Positions 14,901-23,450 of a DNA stretch of 26,296 nt are shown piece by piece. This DNA is from Ornithoclostridium faecigallinarum. Its GTDB lineage: Bacteria > Bacillota > Clostridia > Christensenellales > UBA3700. Under the pieces are notes generated by a model. It was not told where the DNA came from. It saw nothing but the letters and a program-made list of their open reading frames with translations, and searched no databases. Positions within the stretch are counted from its first letter, which is position 1; every line of letters starts with the position of its first letter. Made by a program: the position numbers and the translations under genes. The stretch lies in NCBI GenBank assembly GCA_018713665.1, contig DVOI01000059.1, positions 1-26,296 of the forward strand, in the 5' to 3' direction.

Positions 14901-15728
14901 TCATCCGCTTTGTCCGACATAGTGTGCAGACAGCGCCGGAAGCATATTGCGCGTGCGCGCGAATATTTCGCCGAGTTCGTCTTGCAGCTCGGGATAGGGC
15001 GTGTCCTCTTCCCCGACCTCGACGGTCAGCCCGAGCCGCGCGGTCGTGGCTATGAACCAATCCTTGTAACCGCCGGCGCTCCCCTCGGCTTTGAGAAGAG
15101 GATAGCCGCAGGCGGCGGCGATGTTTTCGGCAAGCTCTCTTTCGGGATCGTAGCAGCCGAATCCGCCGTATATCACGCCTCCGCGCGCGTGTACGGACAC
15201 GGTCGCCGACGGCTGAACTTTGAGCGTAAACAGCGCGAGCGCGCTCGACTCGGGCTCTGACAGCGGATACTCGCCGACATAGTCGGACGGCGCCGGCGCG
15301 AACTCGTTGGACGTCCCCGTCCCCCAAAGCGCGGGAAAGTTGACGTTGAGATCGACGCCTCTGCCGTTTGCCTTCCAAAGCGAAAAGTCCTCGCTTCCGC
15401 CGTTGAGAGACAGCAGAAAATCCCTCTCTCCGCTCGGCGCGCTGTCGACGCCGAACTGCGCGAGCATAACGCCGTCGGGATCGGTCATCGGCAGGCACCA
15501 AAGCCCCGCCTCTCCGTCGTAAGCTTCGAACAGCCTGACGCACAACTCGGCAGTCGCCCACTCGCGCGCGTGCATCGCGCCTTGGATGAGAAGCTGCGGT
15601 CCGTCGGGCGAGCCCTTGAAGACGCCCGCGATCTCTCTGCCGAAGAGACTGTATCCGACAACGAACTTTTTTGCGCCGTCTGCCGCGAGAGCGTCAAGCC
15701 CCGCCAACATATCTTCGTATGAGTACAT
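14901..15728 (-). CDS. M14-family zinc carboxypeptidase-like peptidase, cytoplasmic
   Basis: A 275-residue metallopeptidase of the carboxypeptidase A superfamily. Zinc ligands are H53 and E56 (MHAREWATAE) and H180 (SVHARGG); the catalytic glutamate is E237 (LTVEVGEE). The substrate loop reads DLNVNFP (126-132); the Arg of the usual NRNF is Val, which suggests a changed carboxylate clamp. There is no signal peptide. The family includes gamma-D-glutamyl-diaminopimelate peptidases that recycle cell-wall peptides, a plausible but unproven role. A 13-bp palindrome CGCATAGTATGCG (15731-15743) lies directly before the start, and no ribosome site is visible. It sits between rlmH and tadA. Confidence 0.78.
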   Translation of the reverse strand: MYSYEDMLAGLDALAADGAKKFVVGYSLFGREIAGVFKGSPDGPQLLIQGAMHAREWATAELCVRLFEAYDGEAGLWCLPMTDPDGVMLAQFGVDSAPSGERDFLLSLNGGSEDFSLWKANGRGVDLNVNFPALWGTGTSNEFAPAPSDYVGEYPLSEPESSALALFTLKVQPSATVSVHARGGVIYGGFGCYDPERELAENIAAACGYPLLKAEGSAGGYKDWFIATTARLGLTVEVGEEDTPYPELQDELGEIFARTRNMLPALSAHYVGQSG

Positions 15729-15765
15729 ACCGCATAGTATGCGCCCAAAAGCCCAAACGTGTCGC

Positions 15766-16239
15766 CTATTTGTGGTAGGCGACGTTGTTGTTGATCGTGA
15801 ACGCGCGGTAGATCTGCTCTTCGGCGACGATGCGTATCAATTGGTGGGGGAAGGTGATCTTGCCGAAAGATATCACCTCGTCCGCCCTCGCCCTGACCTC
15901 GTCCGACAGCCCGTACGAACCTCCGATCACAAAGTCGATGTGCGACGTCCTCTGCGCAGCCGCGGCGAGCGTCGCCGCGATCTCTTCGCTGGTCGCCTGT
16001 CTGCCTCTGCCGTCGAGCACGACGACATATCCGCCGCCGAGCGCCGCGATCAATCTCTCGCCCTCGGCGCGCTTGACCGCCTCGATCTCCGCCGCGCTCT
16101 TTGCGTCCGAGCGCTGTTCGGCGACCTCTTTGACCGAAAATTTGCAAAAGCGACTCAGCCGCTTTTCGTATTCCGCGCTCGCCTCGCGAAGATAGCTCTC
16201 TTTGAGCTTGCCCACGCAGACGAGACCGACCGCGATCAT
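15766..16239 (-). CDS. rlmH: 23S rRNA (pseudouridine1915-N3)-methyltransferase RlmH
   Basis: A 157-residue SPOUT-class methyltransferase that methylates pseudouridine 1915 of 23S rRNA on the assembled ribosome. Visible hallmarks: VVVLDGRGRQATSEE (72-86), the knot glycine motif IGGSYGLSDEV (104-114), and the C-terminal EQIYRAFTINNNVAYHK, equivalent to the family's EQ-YRA-TI-NN-YHK ending. Length is typical. The start overlaps the CPBP gene stop as ATGA, with GGGGGTG upstream, indicating translational coupling. Confidence 0.93.
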   Translation of the reverse strand: MIAVGLVCVGKLKESYLREASAEYEKRLSRFCKFSVKEVAEQRSDAKSAAEIEAVKRAEGERLIAALGGGYVVVLDGRGRQATSEEIAATLAAAAQRTSHIDFVIGGSYGLSDEVRARADEVISFGKITFPHQLIRIVAEEQIYRAFTINNNVAYHK

Positions 16240-17363
16240 TGCACCCCCGCGATGTTGAGGATGAACATCAAAATCCACAGCACGCCGGCGAAGAGGAACG
16301 CATAGATCAGCGCGCGGCGGTCGCGCAATTTGGTCTTGTTGGCGCTCTCGCGGCGCGCCTCTTTGATGACTTCCGCCATCTGTTCGGACTTTGCCTCGGC
16401 AAGCTCGGCGTCGAGCGCGTCGAGTTCCGCCTGCGCCGCGCCTCTGACCTCGGGCGATTCGTACAGCGAACGCAGCGTGCGCTCCATATCCGCCCTCTTT
16501 GCCGCGCCCGACTCGGGATCGACCTTCGCCGCGCGCGCCTTGCACAGATAGATCACAGCGATCAGCAGCCCTATCGTCGCCGCGACGCCGACAACGCACA
16601 TCACGACGTACTGCCAGACCTCGGTGAGCGCGAACGCGGAACCTGCGCTTTGAACATAGCCCAGCACGAGCGCGATCGCGTTGTTGAGGAAGTGCAGGAT
16701 GATCGGCGGCCAAAGACTGCGCGTCGCAAAGAACAGCACCGCGCAGACGACGCCGATCAAAAATTGATGCACGAGTTGAAGGGGGCTGCCGTGCATGATC
16801 GCGAACAGCAGCGCGGACATGAACACCGCGAACACATACCCCTTGCGCGCGAACGCGCGCGCGACGCAGCCTCTGAACACATACTCTTCGGCGATCGCCG
16901 GAAGCAGCGCGACGAGGATGAGCGTCGCGGCAAGCTCGCCCGGAGTCGACGGCATGATCGACGTCGCCGCGGAGGTATCGTATCCGATCAGCGCGACCAG
17001 CCTTACAAAGCCCTCGGCGAGCGGCTGACCCATGCAGATCAGCGCGACCGAAAGGGGTATCACAAGCAGCGTCGCCCAAAGCGAAAATCTGCCCTCGAAG
17101 CCCATGCCGCGTATCGTGTCGTAGCCCTTGATCTTGCCGTAGGCGAGCGGCGTGAGCAAAAACGCGATCTCGTTGGACGAAGTGATGATGCACGCATAAG
17201 CGATCGTCTTTGAAAAATCGGGATCGACGTCGGTGACGCCGAGCACAATCACGATGATCACCTGAAGCAGCAATTTGAGCACATAGCTGCCCAAAAAGAC
17301 CGCAGAACCGTCGCTCGGTTCCCATCTGAACAGCTTCTTTCCGTTGAATTCCGTCGTCGTCAT
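16236..17363 (-). CDS. CPBP-family intramembrane metalloprotease with C-terminal coiled-coil extension
   Basis: A 375-residue membrane protein. The CPBP (Rce1/CaaX protease and bacteriocin-processing) motifs are E159-E160-YVF-R164, H191 (FAIMHGSP) and H224-x3-N228 (ILHFLNN). About eight hydrophobic helices precede residue 275. After the protease core come one more helix (about 252-273), a charged Ala/Glu-rich helix likely to be a coiled coil (285-345) and a final membrane helix (351-371), an extension beyond the usual family length. The start at 17363 overlaps the walJ stop as ATGA. Substrate is unknown; such proteases process prenylated peptides or bacteriocins, or act in immunity or stress. 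Confidence 0.82.
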   Translation of the reverse strand: MTTTEFNGKKLFRWEPSDGSAVFLGSYVLKLLLQVIIVIVLGVTDVDPDFSKTIAYACIITSSNEIAFLLTPLAYGKIKGYDTIRGMGFEGRFSLWATLLVIPLSVALICMGQPLAEGFVRLVALIGYDTSAATSIMPSTPGELAATLILVALLPAIAEEYVFRGCVARAFARKGYVFAVFMSALLFAIMHGSPLQLVHQFLIGVVCAVLFFATRSLWPPIILHFLNNAIALVLGYVQSAGSAFALTEVWQYVVMCVVGVAATIGLLIAVIYLCKARAAKVDPESGAAKRADMERTLRSLYESPEVRGAAQAELDALDAELAEAKSEQMAEVIKEARRESANKTKLRDRRALIYAFLFAGVLWILMFILNIAGVQ

Positions 17364-18151
17364 ATCGTTATTCTCCCCGACGGCTTGAACTGATCGGCAA
17401 CGAACAGCAAGACGTCGTCTCCCTCCCTGACCCCGCGGCGCGCGAGCAGTTCGCGGCTCGCTTCGAACGCGAGTTCGGGGGTATTGTTTTCCTCGCTGAG
17501 ATGGGCGAGAACTATCTTTTGAGTGCCTGTACAGGCAAGCGCCGCGACCGTTTGCGCGCAGGCGTCGTTGCTCAAATGCCCGTTCCTGCCGGCGATGCGC
17601 GCCTTGAGCAGGCGCGGATATCTGCCGCCCTCGAGCATCAGCGGATCGTGATTGCTCTCGAGCACGACCGCCTTGCATCCCGACAGCTTCGACAACGTCC
17701 CGTCCGACACAAAGCCGAGATCGGTCGCGATCGCGATGTCCTCTTTGCCCGTGCTGATCCTGTACCCGACCGTGTAGTGCGCGTCATGCGGCACGCGGAA
17801 GGGCTTGACCGACAGACCCTTGACGGTGACCTCGCCGTCGTACTCGTTGGGGACGAAAAACCTCTCGTCGCCGTCCTCAGTCTTGAAGTTGCCCAGACAC
17901 GCGGCAGGTATATGCACGGGCGTATCGTACGCGCGCGCGAACGCGCCCACGCCTTTGACGTGGTCGGAGTGTTCGTGCGTCACAAACAACGCGTCCGTCT
18001 GCGACAGGTCTATCCCGCGATAGTTCGCCCTCACCCTCAGCTCTTTGAGCGAAAGTCCCTGATCGATGAGGATCGCGGTGTCGCCGTATCGCACATAAGT
18101 GCAGTTGCCCTTGCTGCCGCTCGCCAGCGTGCATATCTCCAATTTGTCCAT
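17360..18151 (-). CDS. walJ: MBL-fold metallohydrolase WalJ (YycJ family)
   Basis: A 263-residue metallo-beta-lactamase-fold enzyme with ASGSKGN near the start (10-16), D30, HEHSDH (59-64) and late ligands in AIATDLGFVSDG and VLESNHD. This matches WalJ/YycJ, a nuclease-like protein linked to DNA replication and cell-wall control in Gram-positives, usually near walRK, which are absent here. The start lacks a ribosome site; the predicted leader is only about 18 nt and contains CGGC-gaaaa-GCCG. First gene of the minus-strand operon leading through CPBP, rlmH, M14, tadA, pth and mfd. Confidence 0.88.
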   Translation of the reverse strand: MDKLEICTLASGSKGNCTYVRYGDTAILIDQGLSLKELRVRANYRGIDLSQTDALFVTHEHSDHVKGVGAFARAYDTPVHIPAACLGNFKTEDGDERFFVPNEYDGEVTVKGLSVKPFRVPHDAHYTVGYRISTGKEDIAIATDLGFVSDGTLSKLSGCKAVVLESNHDPLMLEGGRYPRLLKARIAGRNGHLSNDACAQTVAALACTGTQKIVLAHLSEENNTPELAFEASRELLARRGVREGDDVLLFVADQFKPSGRITI

Positions 18152-18175
18152 AGCAACGGCTTTTCGCCGCGTATA

Positions 18176-18222
18176 ATTGTAGCATATTTTCTGTTGTAAG
18201 TAAAGCGCGGATATGCTAAAAT
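18176..18222. promoter_or_regulatory. Back-to-back promoters for walJ and the fumarase genes
   Basis: Plus strand: -35 TTGTAA (18194-18199), 17 bp, extended -10 TGcTAAAAT ending at 18222. Minus strand: -35 TTTACT (18199-18204), 17 bp, extended -10 TGcTACAAT ending at 18176. The two -35 boxes touch and overlap by one base, so the two promoters probably compete for polymerase. Confidence 0.6.
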
Positions 18223-18243
18223 AATACGCATAAGGAGATGACT

Positions 18244-19101
18244 ATGTTTACTGTCGACACCTCGACCGTCGCCGAAGAAGTACGCAAGGCGATTGTCGAA
18301 ATCAGCCGCAACATCGAACCGACCTGCCTCGCCGCGCTCGAACGAGCACGCGACGAAGAAAAGGTCCCCGCCGCGCGCTTCGCCCTGACCAAGATGTGCG
18401 AAAACGCGCGCTTCGCCGCCCAAACGGGCTATCCCGTCTGTCAGGACACCGGGATGTGCGTCGTCTTTGTCGAGATCGGCAAAGACGTCCTTTTGACCGG
18501 AGCTCTGCTCCAAGACGCGATCGACGGCGCCGTCCGGGAAGGCTATGCCGACCTGCGCAAGTCTGTGCTCGACCCCGTCACGCGCGTCAACACCGGCAAC
18601 AACGCCCCGGCGGTCGTCCACACCGATATCGTCCCCGGCGACGAGGTCAGGGTGAGCGTTATGCTCAAAGGCTTCGGCAGCGAAAATATGTCCGCGCTGT
18701 ATATGCTCAATCCGGCGCAAGGACTTGAAACGGCAAAGGATCTGATCGTCGAGACGGTCGCGCGCGCGGCGTCCAATCCCTGCCCTCCGGTCATCGTCGG
18801 CGTAGGTCTCGGCGGCACCTTTGAGCTGTGCGCGAAGATGTCCAAACAGGCGCTCTTCCGCAAGATCGGCTCCGCCAATCCCGATCCGCAATTGGACGCG
18901 ATCGAGCGTGAGCTCATGGAGAGGATCAATTCTCTCGGCGTGGGCGCGCAGGGATTCGGAGGCAAGACGACCGCGCTCGGCGTCTTTGTCCGCAAATATC
19001 CCACGCACATCTCGTCGCTGCCCGTCGCGGTCAACATTTTGTGCCATTGCAGCCGCGCAAAGGTAGCCGTCATCGGCAAAGAGGGGGTGCGCTATGAGTG
19101 A
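18244..19101 (+). CDS. fumA: Fe-S fumarate hydratase, alpha subunit
   Basis: A 285-residue alpha subunit of a two-subunit class I (4Fe-4S) fumarase or L(+)-tartrate dehydratase type enzyme, interconverting fumarate and malate. Likely cluster cysteines are C66 (YPVCQDTGM), C180 (NPCPPVIVGVGLGG) and C267 (NILCHCSR). RVNTGNNAPA (114-123) and GFGGKTTALG (237-246) are typical substrate-site motifs. ATG at 18244 is chosen because AAGGAG (18232-18237) lies six bases upstream; the ATG at 18238 abuts it. Tartrate dehydratase cannot be excluded from sequence alone. Oxygen-sensitive enzymes of this kind fit an anaerobe. Confidence 0.88.
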   Translation: MFTVDTSTVAEEVRKAIVEISRNIEPTCLAALERARDEEKVPAARFALTKMCENARFAAQTGYPVCQDTGMCVVFVEIGKDVLLTGALLQDAIDGAVREGYADLRKSVLDPVTRVNTGNNAPAVVHTDIVPGDEVRVSVMLKGFGSENMSALYMLNPAQGLETAKDLIVETVARAASNPCPPVIVGVGLGGTFELCAKMSKQALFRKIGSANPDPQLDAIERELMERINSLGVGAQGFGGKTTALGVFVRKYPTHISSLPVAVNILCHCSRAKVAVIGKEGVRYE

Positions 19102-19621
19102 AAAGAGATTGACTATGCCGTTTGACAAAACCGAACTCGCGGCGCTCAAAGTCGGCGACGGGGTCCTCCTGTCGGGGACTATGCTCGTCTTCCGCGACGC
19201 CGGACACAAACGGCTGTTCGAGAGCATCCAAAGCGGCAAGCCCGACTTCGACTACGCCGGCGAGACCGTCTACTTCATGGGTCCGTGTCCCGCGGTCAAA
19301 GGTCAGGTGATGGGCAGCTGCGGTCCGACCACGTCGGGAAGAATGGACAAGTACACGCCCTACATGTTCGATCACGGGCTCGCCGCCCAGATCGGCAAGG
19401 GCAAGCGCAGCCCCGAATGCATAGAGGCGATCAAACGCAACAGGGGCGTCTACTTCGCCGCGATCGGCGGAGCGGGCGCGCTTTACAGCGGCACGGTGAC
19501 CGCCGTCGAAGAGATCTGCTACCCCGACCTCGGCACCGAGGCGGTCAGGCGGATCACCGTCAAAGACTTCCCCGCGATCGTCGCAATCGACAGCGAAGGC
19601 AACTGCATTTACGCCGATTGA
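19094..19621 (+). CDS. fumB: Fe-S fumarate hydratase, beta subunit
   Basis: A 175-residue beta subunit with the conserved core YFMGPCPAVKG and SCGPTTSGRMDKYTP, then a Gly/Ala-rich stretch AAIGGAGALYSG, as in the C-terminal domain of class I fumarases. It overlaps the alpha subunit by 8 nt, with GAGGGGGTG at 19081-19089 as ribosome site. Together the two subunits equal a full-length fused enzyme. Followed by a strong terminator. Confidence 0.88.
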   Translation: MSEKRLTMPFDKTELAALKVGDGVLLSGTMLVFRDAGHKRLFESIQSGKPDFDYAGETVYFMGPCPAVKGQVMGSCGPTTSGRMDKYTPYMFDHGLAAQIGKGKRSPECIEAIKRNRGVYFAAIGGAGALYSGTVTAVEEICYPDLGTEAVRRITVKDFPAIVAIDSEGNCIYAD

Positions 19622-19628
19622 CGTACAC

Positions 19629-19662
19629 AAAAAGGAGCGCTTCCGGGCGCTCCTTCTTTTTT
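19629..19662. terminator. Bidirectional intrinsic terminator
   Basis: Perfect 9-bp stem AAGGAGCGC/GCGCTCCTT (19632-19640 with 19647-19655, six-base loop). CTTTTTT follows on the plus strand and TTTTTGTG on the minus strand. It closes the fumarase transcript from the left and the fhs-glnS transcript from the right. Confidence 0.85.
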
Positions 19663-19697
19663 GCTTAAATACGTTTTTCAAACACGGGTACGAAAAA

Positions 19698-20144
19698 TCA
19701 ATACAGCTTGCCCTCAAAGAATTCCGTCATCAATTGACTGAACTTGACATCGTTGCAGGTCTTGAGATAGACATAGTATTGCACGCCGTCATACTCAAAC
19801 CTCGCGTTGTAGTGGCGGCGCGAGAACGCGTCCTTGCGGTAGGTGTAGCTCAGTTCGCAGTCTCCGACCTTGACGCGCTTTGCGTCCTTCATCGCCGCCT
19901 CGTCGAACACCGACGGGTCGAGCAGCACATACTCGGTCAACTCGTGATTGCCGAACATGATCGAGAAGAACTCTTTGAGATAGACCGGCTTGCCGTCGCC
20001 GCCGTACCCCGTCTCCGACTTCATGTCCGTCACGTCGCGCATCGCGAAGATCAGATATTTGGTGCCGTGCTCGGAGTTGTAATCGGCGATCGAGCTTGAC
20101 TTGCGCTCTTTTACGCCCTTTGGCTTAAACAGCTTATTTGGCAT
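19698..20144 (-). CDS. Small conserved-looking protein of unknown function after glnS
   Basis: A 148-residue soluble protein I do not recognise. It has a basic start (MPNKLFKPKGVKERK), mixed alpha/beta composition, several aromatic residues (YTYRKDAFSRRHYNARFEYDG around 100-120) and a single cysteine-containing stretch late in the sequence. No signal peptide or membrane helix. It overlaps the end of glnS by 11 nt, indicating coupled translation, and ends before a bidirectional terminator. Third gene of the fhs-glnS unit; nothing in the sequence gives a mechanism. Confidence 0.7.
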   Translation of the reverse strand: MPNKLFKPKGVKERKSSSIADYNSEHGTKYLIFAMRDVTDMKSETGYGGDGKPVYLKEFFSIMFGNHELTEYVLLDPSVFDEAAMKDAKRVKVGDCELSYTYRKDAFSRRHYNARFEYDGVQYYVYLKTCNDVKFSQLMTEFFEGKLY

Positions 20145-21759
20145 AGCTGTCCTTGAGCCCGGTGATCATGTTGAACGAACGATCGCCCTCGCCGTAGCTG
20201 CCCGCCGCGCTGAAATAGCCCATGCGCATGAATTGGAAGCGGTCGTACGGCTTTGCGTCCGCAAGGCACGCCTCGCCCTTTGCACCGGCGAAGATGCGGT
20301 GGCTGTCGGGGGTGAGCCTGTCGTTGAAGTCTCCCTCCCCGTCCAAAAGCAGATAGTCGTATTCGTGCAACTCGATGTCGACACAGTCATCGGCGTTGAC
20401 CCATTGGATGACGCCTTTGACCTTGATGCCCGCGTTAGCTCCGCCGCTCTTGCTGTCGGGGATGCGGCGGCAGACGACGCGCGTCACGTTTCCGGCGTCG
20501 TCGCACTCGTGCGACACATATTCGACGATGTACGCGCCCTTGAGCCTTACCGTTCCGCCGGGAATGAGCCTCTTGTACTTGGGCGGCGGTACGGGCGCGA
20601 AGTCCGCCCTGTCAATGTAGATGCGCCTGCCCAAAATGACGTCGCGATAGGTGACCGTCTCGGCGTTGGGGTTGTTCTCGACGCGGCAAAGCTCGCCGCC
20701 CTCCATGTCCTCGATGATCATCTCGATCGGGTCTTTGACGACCATGACTCTGTCCGCGGTGTTGTTGAGGTGGTCGCGGACGAAATGTTCGAGATAGGCG
20801 ACGTCGACCTCGCTGTTGGCTTTGGTCACGCCGACCGCGGCGCAGAAGTTGCGGATCGCCTCGGGCGGATATCCCCTCTCCCTCATGCCGCTGAGCGTAG
20901 GCATGCGCGGATCGGACCAACCCGAGACCTTGCCCTCGTCGACCAGCTTTTTGAGGAAGCGCTTGGACATGATCGTGCGCGTGATGTTGAGCCGCGCGAA
21001 CTCAATCTGTTTGGGGAAATCGCCGAAGCCGCAATTGGTCTTGACCCAATCGTAGAGGGGGCGGTGATCCTCAAATTCGAGCGTGCAAATGGAGTGAGTG
21101 ATCCCCTCGAAAGCGTCTTCGAGCGGATGCGCGAAGTCGTACATCGGATAGATGACCCACTTGTCGCCGGTGCGGTGATGCGTCTCGTGCAAGATGCGGT
21201 AGATGACCGGGTCTCGCATATTCATGTTGGGGCTCGCCATATCGATCTTGGCGCGCAGCACCTTTTCTCCGTCCGCGTAAAGCCCTCTCTTCATCTCGTC
21301 GAAGAGGCGCAGATTTTCGGACACGGTGCGCTCGCGCCACGGGCTGTTCTGCCCGGGAGCGGTCAGCGTGCCGCGCGTCGCGCGGATCTCGTCCGCCGAG
21401 TAGTCGCAGACGTATGCCAGCCCTTTCATGATCAAGCCGACCGCGCACTCGTACATCCTGTCGAAATAGTCGGACGCATAGAGTTCGCGATCCCACTTGA
21501 AGCCCAGCCACGCGATGTCGCGCTTGATGGAATCGACATATTCCTGATCCTCTTTGCAGGGATTGGTGTCGTCGTAGCGCAGATTGCACTCGCCGCCGTA
21601 CTTGCTCTTCATCCCGAAGTTGATGCAAAGGCTCTTGGCGTGCCCGATGTGCAGATAGCCGTTGGGTTCGGGCGGGAAACGGGTGACAATCTTGTCACAG
21701 CCCGCCTCGATGTCCTTGTCGATGATGTCTTCAATGAAGTTGGAAGAACCTTGCTCCAT
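20134..21759 (-). CDS. glnS: Glutaminyl-tRNA synthetase
   Basis: A 541-residue class I synthetase, charging tRNA-Gln with glutamine. The HIGH motif is PNGYLHIGH (32-40) and the KMSKS loop is IMSKR (263-267). RYDDTNP (61-67), SPNMNMRDP and YDFAHPLED (207-215) are typical GlnRS/GluRS contacts; the long beta-barrel anticodon domain (about 340-541) marks GlnRS rather than GluRS. I start at 21759, five bases after GGAGG; an upstream TTG is in frame but overlaps that site. Many Bacillota lack this enzyme and use GatCAB, so its presence is a useful lineage trait. It lies 11 nt after fhs. Confidence 0.93.
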   Translation of the reverse strand: MEQGSSNFIEDIIDKDIEAGCDKIVTRFPPEPNGYLHIGHAKSLCINFGMKSKYGGECNLRYDDTNPCKEDQEYVDSIKRDIAWLGFKWDRELYASDYFDRMYECAVGLIMKGLAYVCDYSADEIRATRGTLTAPGQNSPWRERTVSENLRLFDEMKRGLYADGEKVLRAKIDMASPNMNMRDPVIYRILHETHHRTGDKWVIYPMYDFAHPLEDAFEGITHSICTLEFEDHRPLYDWVKTNCGFGDFPKQIEFARLNITRTIMSKRFLKKLVDEGKVSGWSDPRMPTLSGMRERGYPPEAIRNFCAAVGVTKANSEVDVAYLEHFVRDHLNNTADRVMVVKDPIEMIIEDMEGGELCRVENNPNAETVTYRDVILGRRIYIDRADFAPVPPPKYKRLIPGGTVRLKGAYIVEYVSHECDDAGNVTRVVCRRIPDSKSGGANAGIKVKGVIQWVNADDCVDIELHEYDYLLLDGEGDFNDRLTPDSHRIFAGAKGEACLADAKPYDRFQFMRMGYFSAAGSYGEGDRSFNMITGLKDSYAK

Positions 21760-21770
21760 TCTCTCCTCCG

Positions 21771-23423
21771 TCAAAACAATCCTTTTATCTCTTGTGTGTC
21801 GTCGTCAATCGTCATGTCGAGCGCGTTGGGGCGCTTGCCGAGCCCGGGCATCAGCATGATGTTGCCGCAAACGGCGACCGCAAAGCCCGCTCCGCCGCGC
21901 GGTTCGACGTCTTTGACGTGCAGCGTAAAGCCCGTCGGGCGGCCGAGTTTTGTCGCGTCATCCGAGAAAGAATATTGCGTTTTCGCGATACATATCGGCA
22001 ATTTGCCCTTGCCCGACTTCTCGAGACGCGCGATGCTCTTCTCCGCCTTGGCGGCATATTCTACGCCGGCGGCGCCGTAAACTTTGGTCGCGACTTTGTA
22101 TATCTTTGTCTTGATGTCGTCGTCCATATCATAGGCAAACGTGATCTCGCCGCCCTTGTCGCATGCGGCGACGACCTGTTTTGCCAGCTCTACCGCGCCT
22201 TTGCCGCCCTTCTCCCAGCACTCGCAAAGCGCAAAGTCGGCGCCCTCGCCGCGGCACGCCTGCTCGATCAGAGCGATCTCGCCGTCGGTGTCGGTGACGA
22301 ACTTGTTGATCGCGACGACGACGTTGGCGTGATAGACGTCCCTCAAATTCCGGATGTGCCCGATCAGGTTGCAAAGCCCCTTTTCGAGCGTCTTTTCGTC
22401 GGGCTTGGCAGCGTCCGCCTTTGACGCTCCGCCGTTATATTTGAGAGCGCGCGCCGTCGCGACGAGCACGACCGCCTGCGGTCTGACGCCTGCGACGCGG
22501 CACTTGATGTCAAGGAACTTCTCCGCGCCGAGATCCGCGCCGAATCCCGCCTCGGTGACCACATAGTCGGCAAGCGCAAGCGCGGTGCGCGTAGCGATCA
22601 CGCTGTTGCAGCCGTGGGCGATGTTGGCGAACGGCCCGCCGTGCACGAGCGCGGGCGTCCCCTCGAGCGTTTGGACAAGGTTGGGTTTGAGCGCGTCTTT
22701 GAGCACGATCGCGACCGCGTCCGCGCAGCCGAGCTGCGCGCATGTCACCGGCTCGTCGTGCCTGTCGTATGCGACGATGATGTCGCCGATGCGCCTTTTG
22801 AGGTCTTTGAGGTCGGCGGCAAGGCACAAAATCGCCATGATCTCAGATGCGGCGGTGATGTTGAAGCCCTCTTGACGGGGCACGCCGTCCGTGCTGCCGC
22901 CCAACCCGCAGACGATGTTCCTCAGCGAGCGGTCGTTCATGTCGAGACACCTCTTCCAGACGACCTTGGTCGGATCGATATGCAACTCATTGCCGTGCTG
23001 CAGATGGTTGTCGAGGATCGCGGCAATCAGATTGTTTGCGCATGTGATCGCGTGCAGATCGCCGGTGAAATGCAGATTGATGTCCTCCATCGGGACGATC
23101 TGGGCATGTCCGCCGCCCGTCGCTCCGCCCTTGATGCCGAACACGGGTCCCAGCGACGGCTCGCGCAGCGCGAGACATACCTTTTTGCCGAGTTTCGCAA
23201 TGCCGTCGGCAAGTCCTATCGACGTGGTCGTCTTGCCCTCGCCGAGCGCGGTCGGATTGATCGCGGTGACCAAGATGAGCTTGCCGCCCTTAGAAGAGAC
23301 GACAGAGTCGATCTTTGCCTTGTACTTGCCGTACTGTTCGCAGTCGCCAATCCCGAGTTTTGCGGCGATCTCGCCTATCGGTCTGAGTTCGGCTTCGTGC
23401 GCGATTTGGATGTCGCTTTTCAT
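21771..23423 (-). CDS. fhs: Formate-tetrahydrofolate ligase
   Basis: A 550-residue ATP-dependent enzyme joining formate to tetrahydrofolate to give 10-formyl-THF, feeding purine synthesis and, in acetogens, the methyl branch of the Wood-Ljungdahl pathway. The P-loop is PTALGEGKTTT (57-67); GIKGGATGGG (95-104), EDINLHFTGD and GNELHIDP are hallmark stretches. Length matches the family. Ribosome site GGGAGGA lies four to five bases before the ATG. No other Wood-Ljungdahl genes are in the window, so only a general one-carbon role can be claimed. Confidence 0.96.
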   Translation of the reverse strand: MKSDIQIAHEAELRPIGEIAAKLGIGDCEQYGKYKAKIDSVVSSKGGKLILVTAINPTALGEGKTTTSIGLADGIAKLGKKVCLALREPSLGPVFGIKGGATGGGHAQIVPMEDINLHFTGDLHAITCANNLIAAILDNHLQHGNELHIDPTKVVWKRCLDMNDRSLRNIVCGLGGSTDGVPRQEGFNITAASEIMAILCLAADLKDLKRRIGDIIVAYDRHDEPVTCAQLGCADAVAIVLKDALKPNLVQTLEGTPALVHGGPFANIAHGCNSVIATRTALALADYVVTEAGFGADLGAEKFLDIKCRVAGVRPQAVVLVATARALKYNGGASKADAAKPDEKTLEKGLCNLIGHIRNLRDVYHANVVVAINKFVTDTDGEIALIEQACRGEGADFALCECWEKGGKGAVELAKQVVAACDKGGEITFAYDMDDDIKTKIYKVATKVYGAAGVEYAAKAEKSIARLEKSGKGKLPICIAKTQYSFSDDATKLGRPTGFTLHVKDVEPRGGAGFAVAVCGNIMLMPGLGKRPNALDMTIDDDTQEIKGLF

Positions 23424-23450
23424 AACGTCCTCCCAAACGAGTATAGTTCT

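Noticed and set aside
20101..22080. 659-codon plus-strand open frame opposite glnS and fhs
   Set aside because: Spans parts of two certain enzymes in antisense; no family match.
21771..23423. Wood-Ljungdahl acetogenesis locus inferred from fhs
   Set aside because: Only the formate-THF ligase is present; no other pathway genes occur in the window, and fhs is common in non-acetogens.
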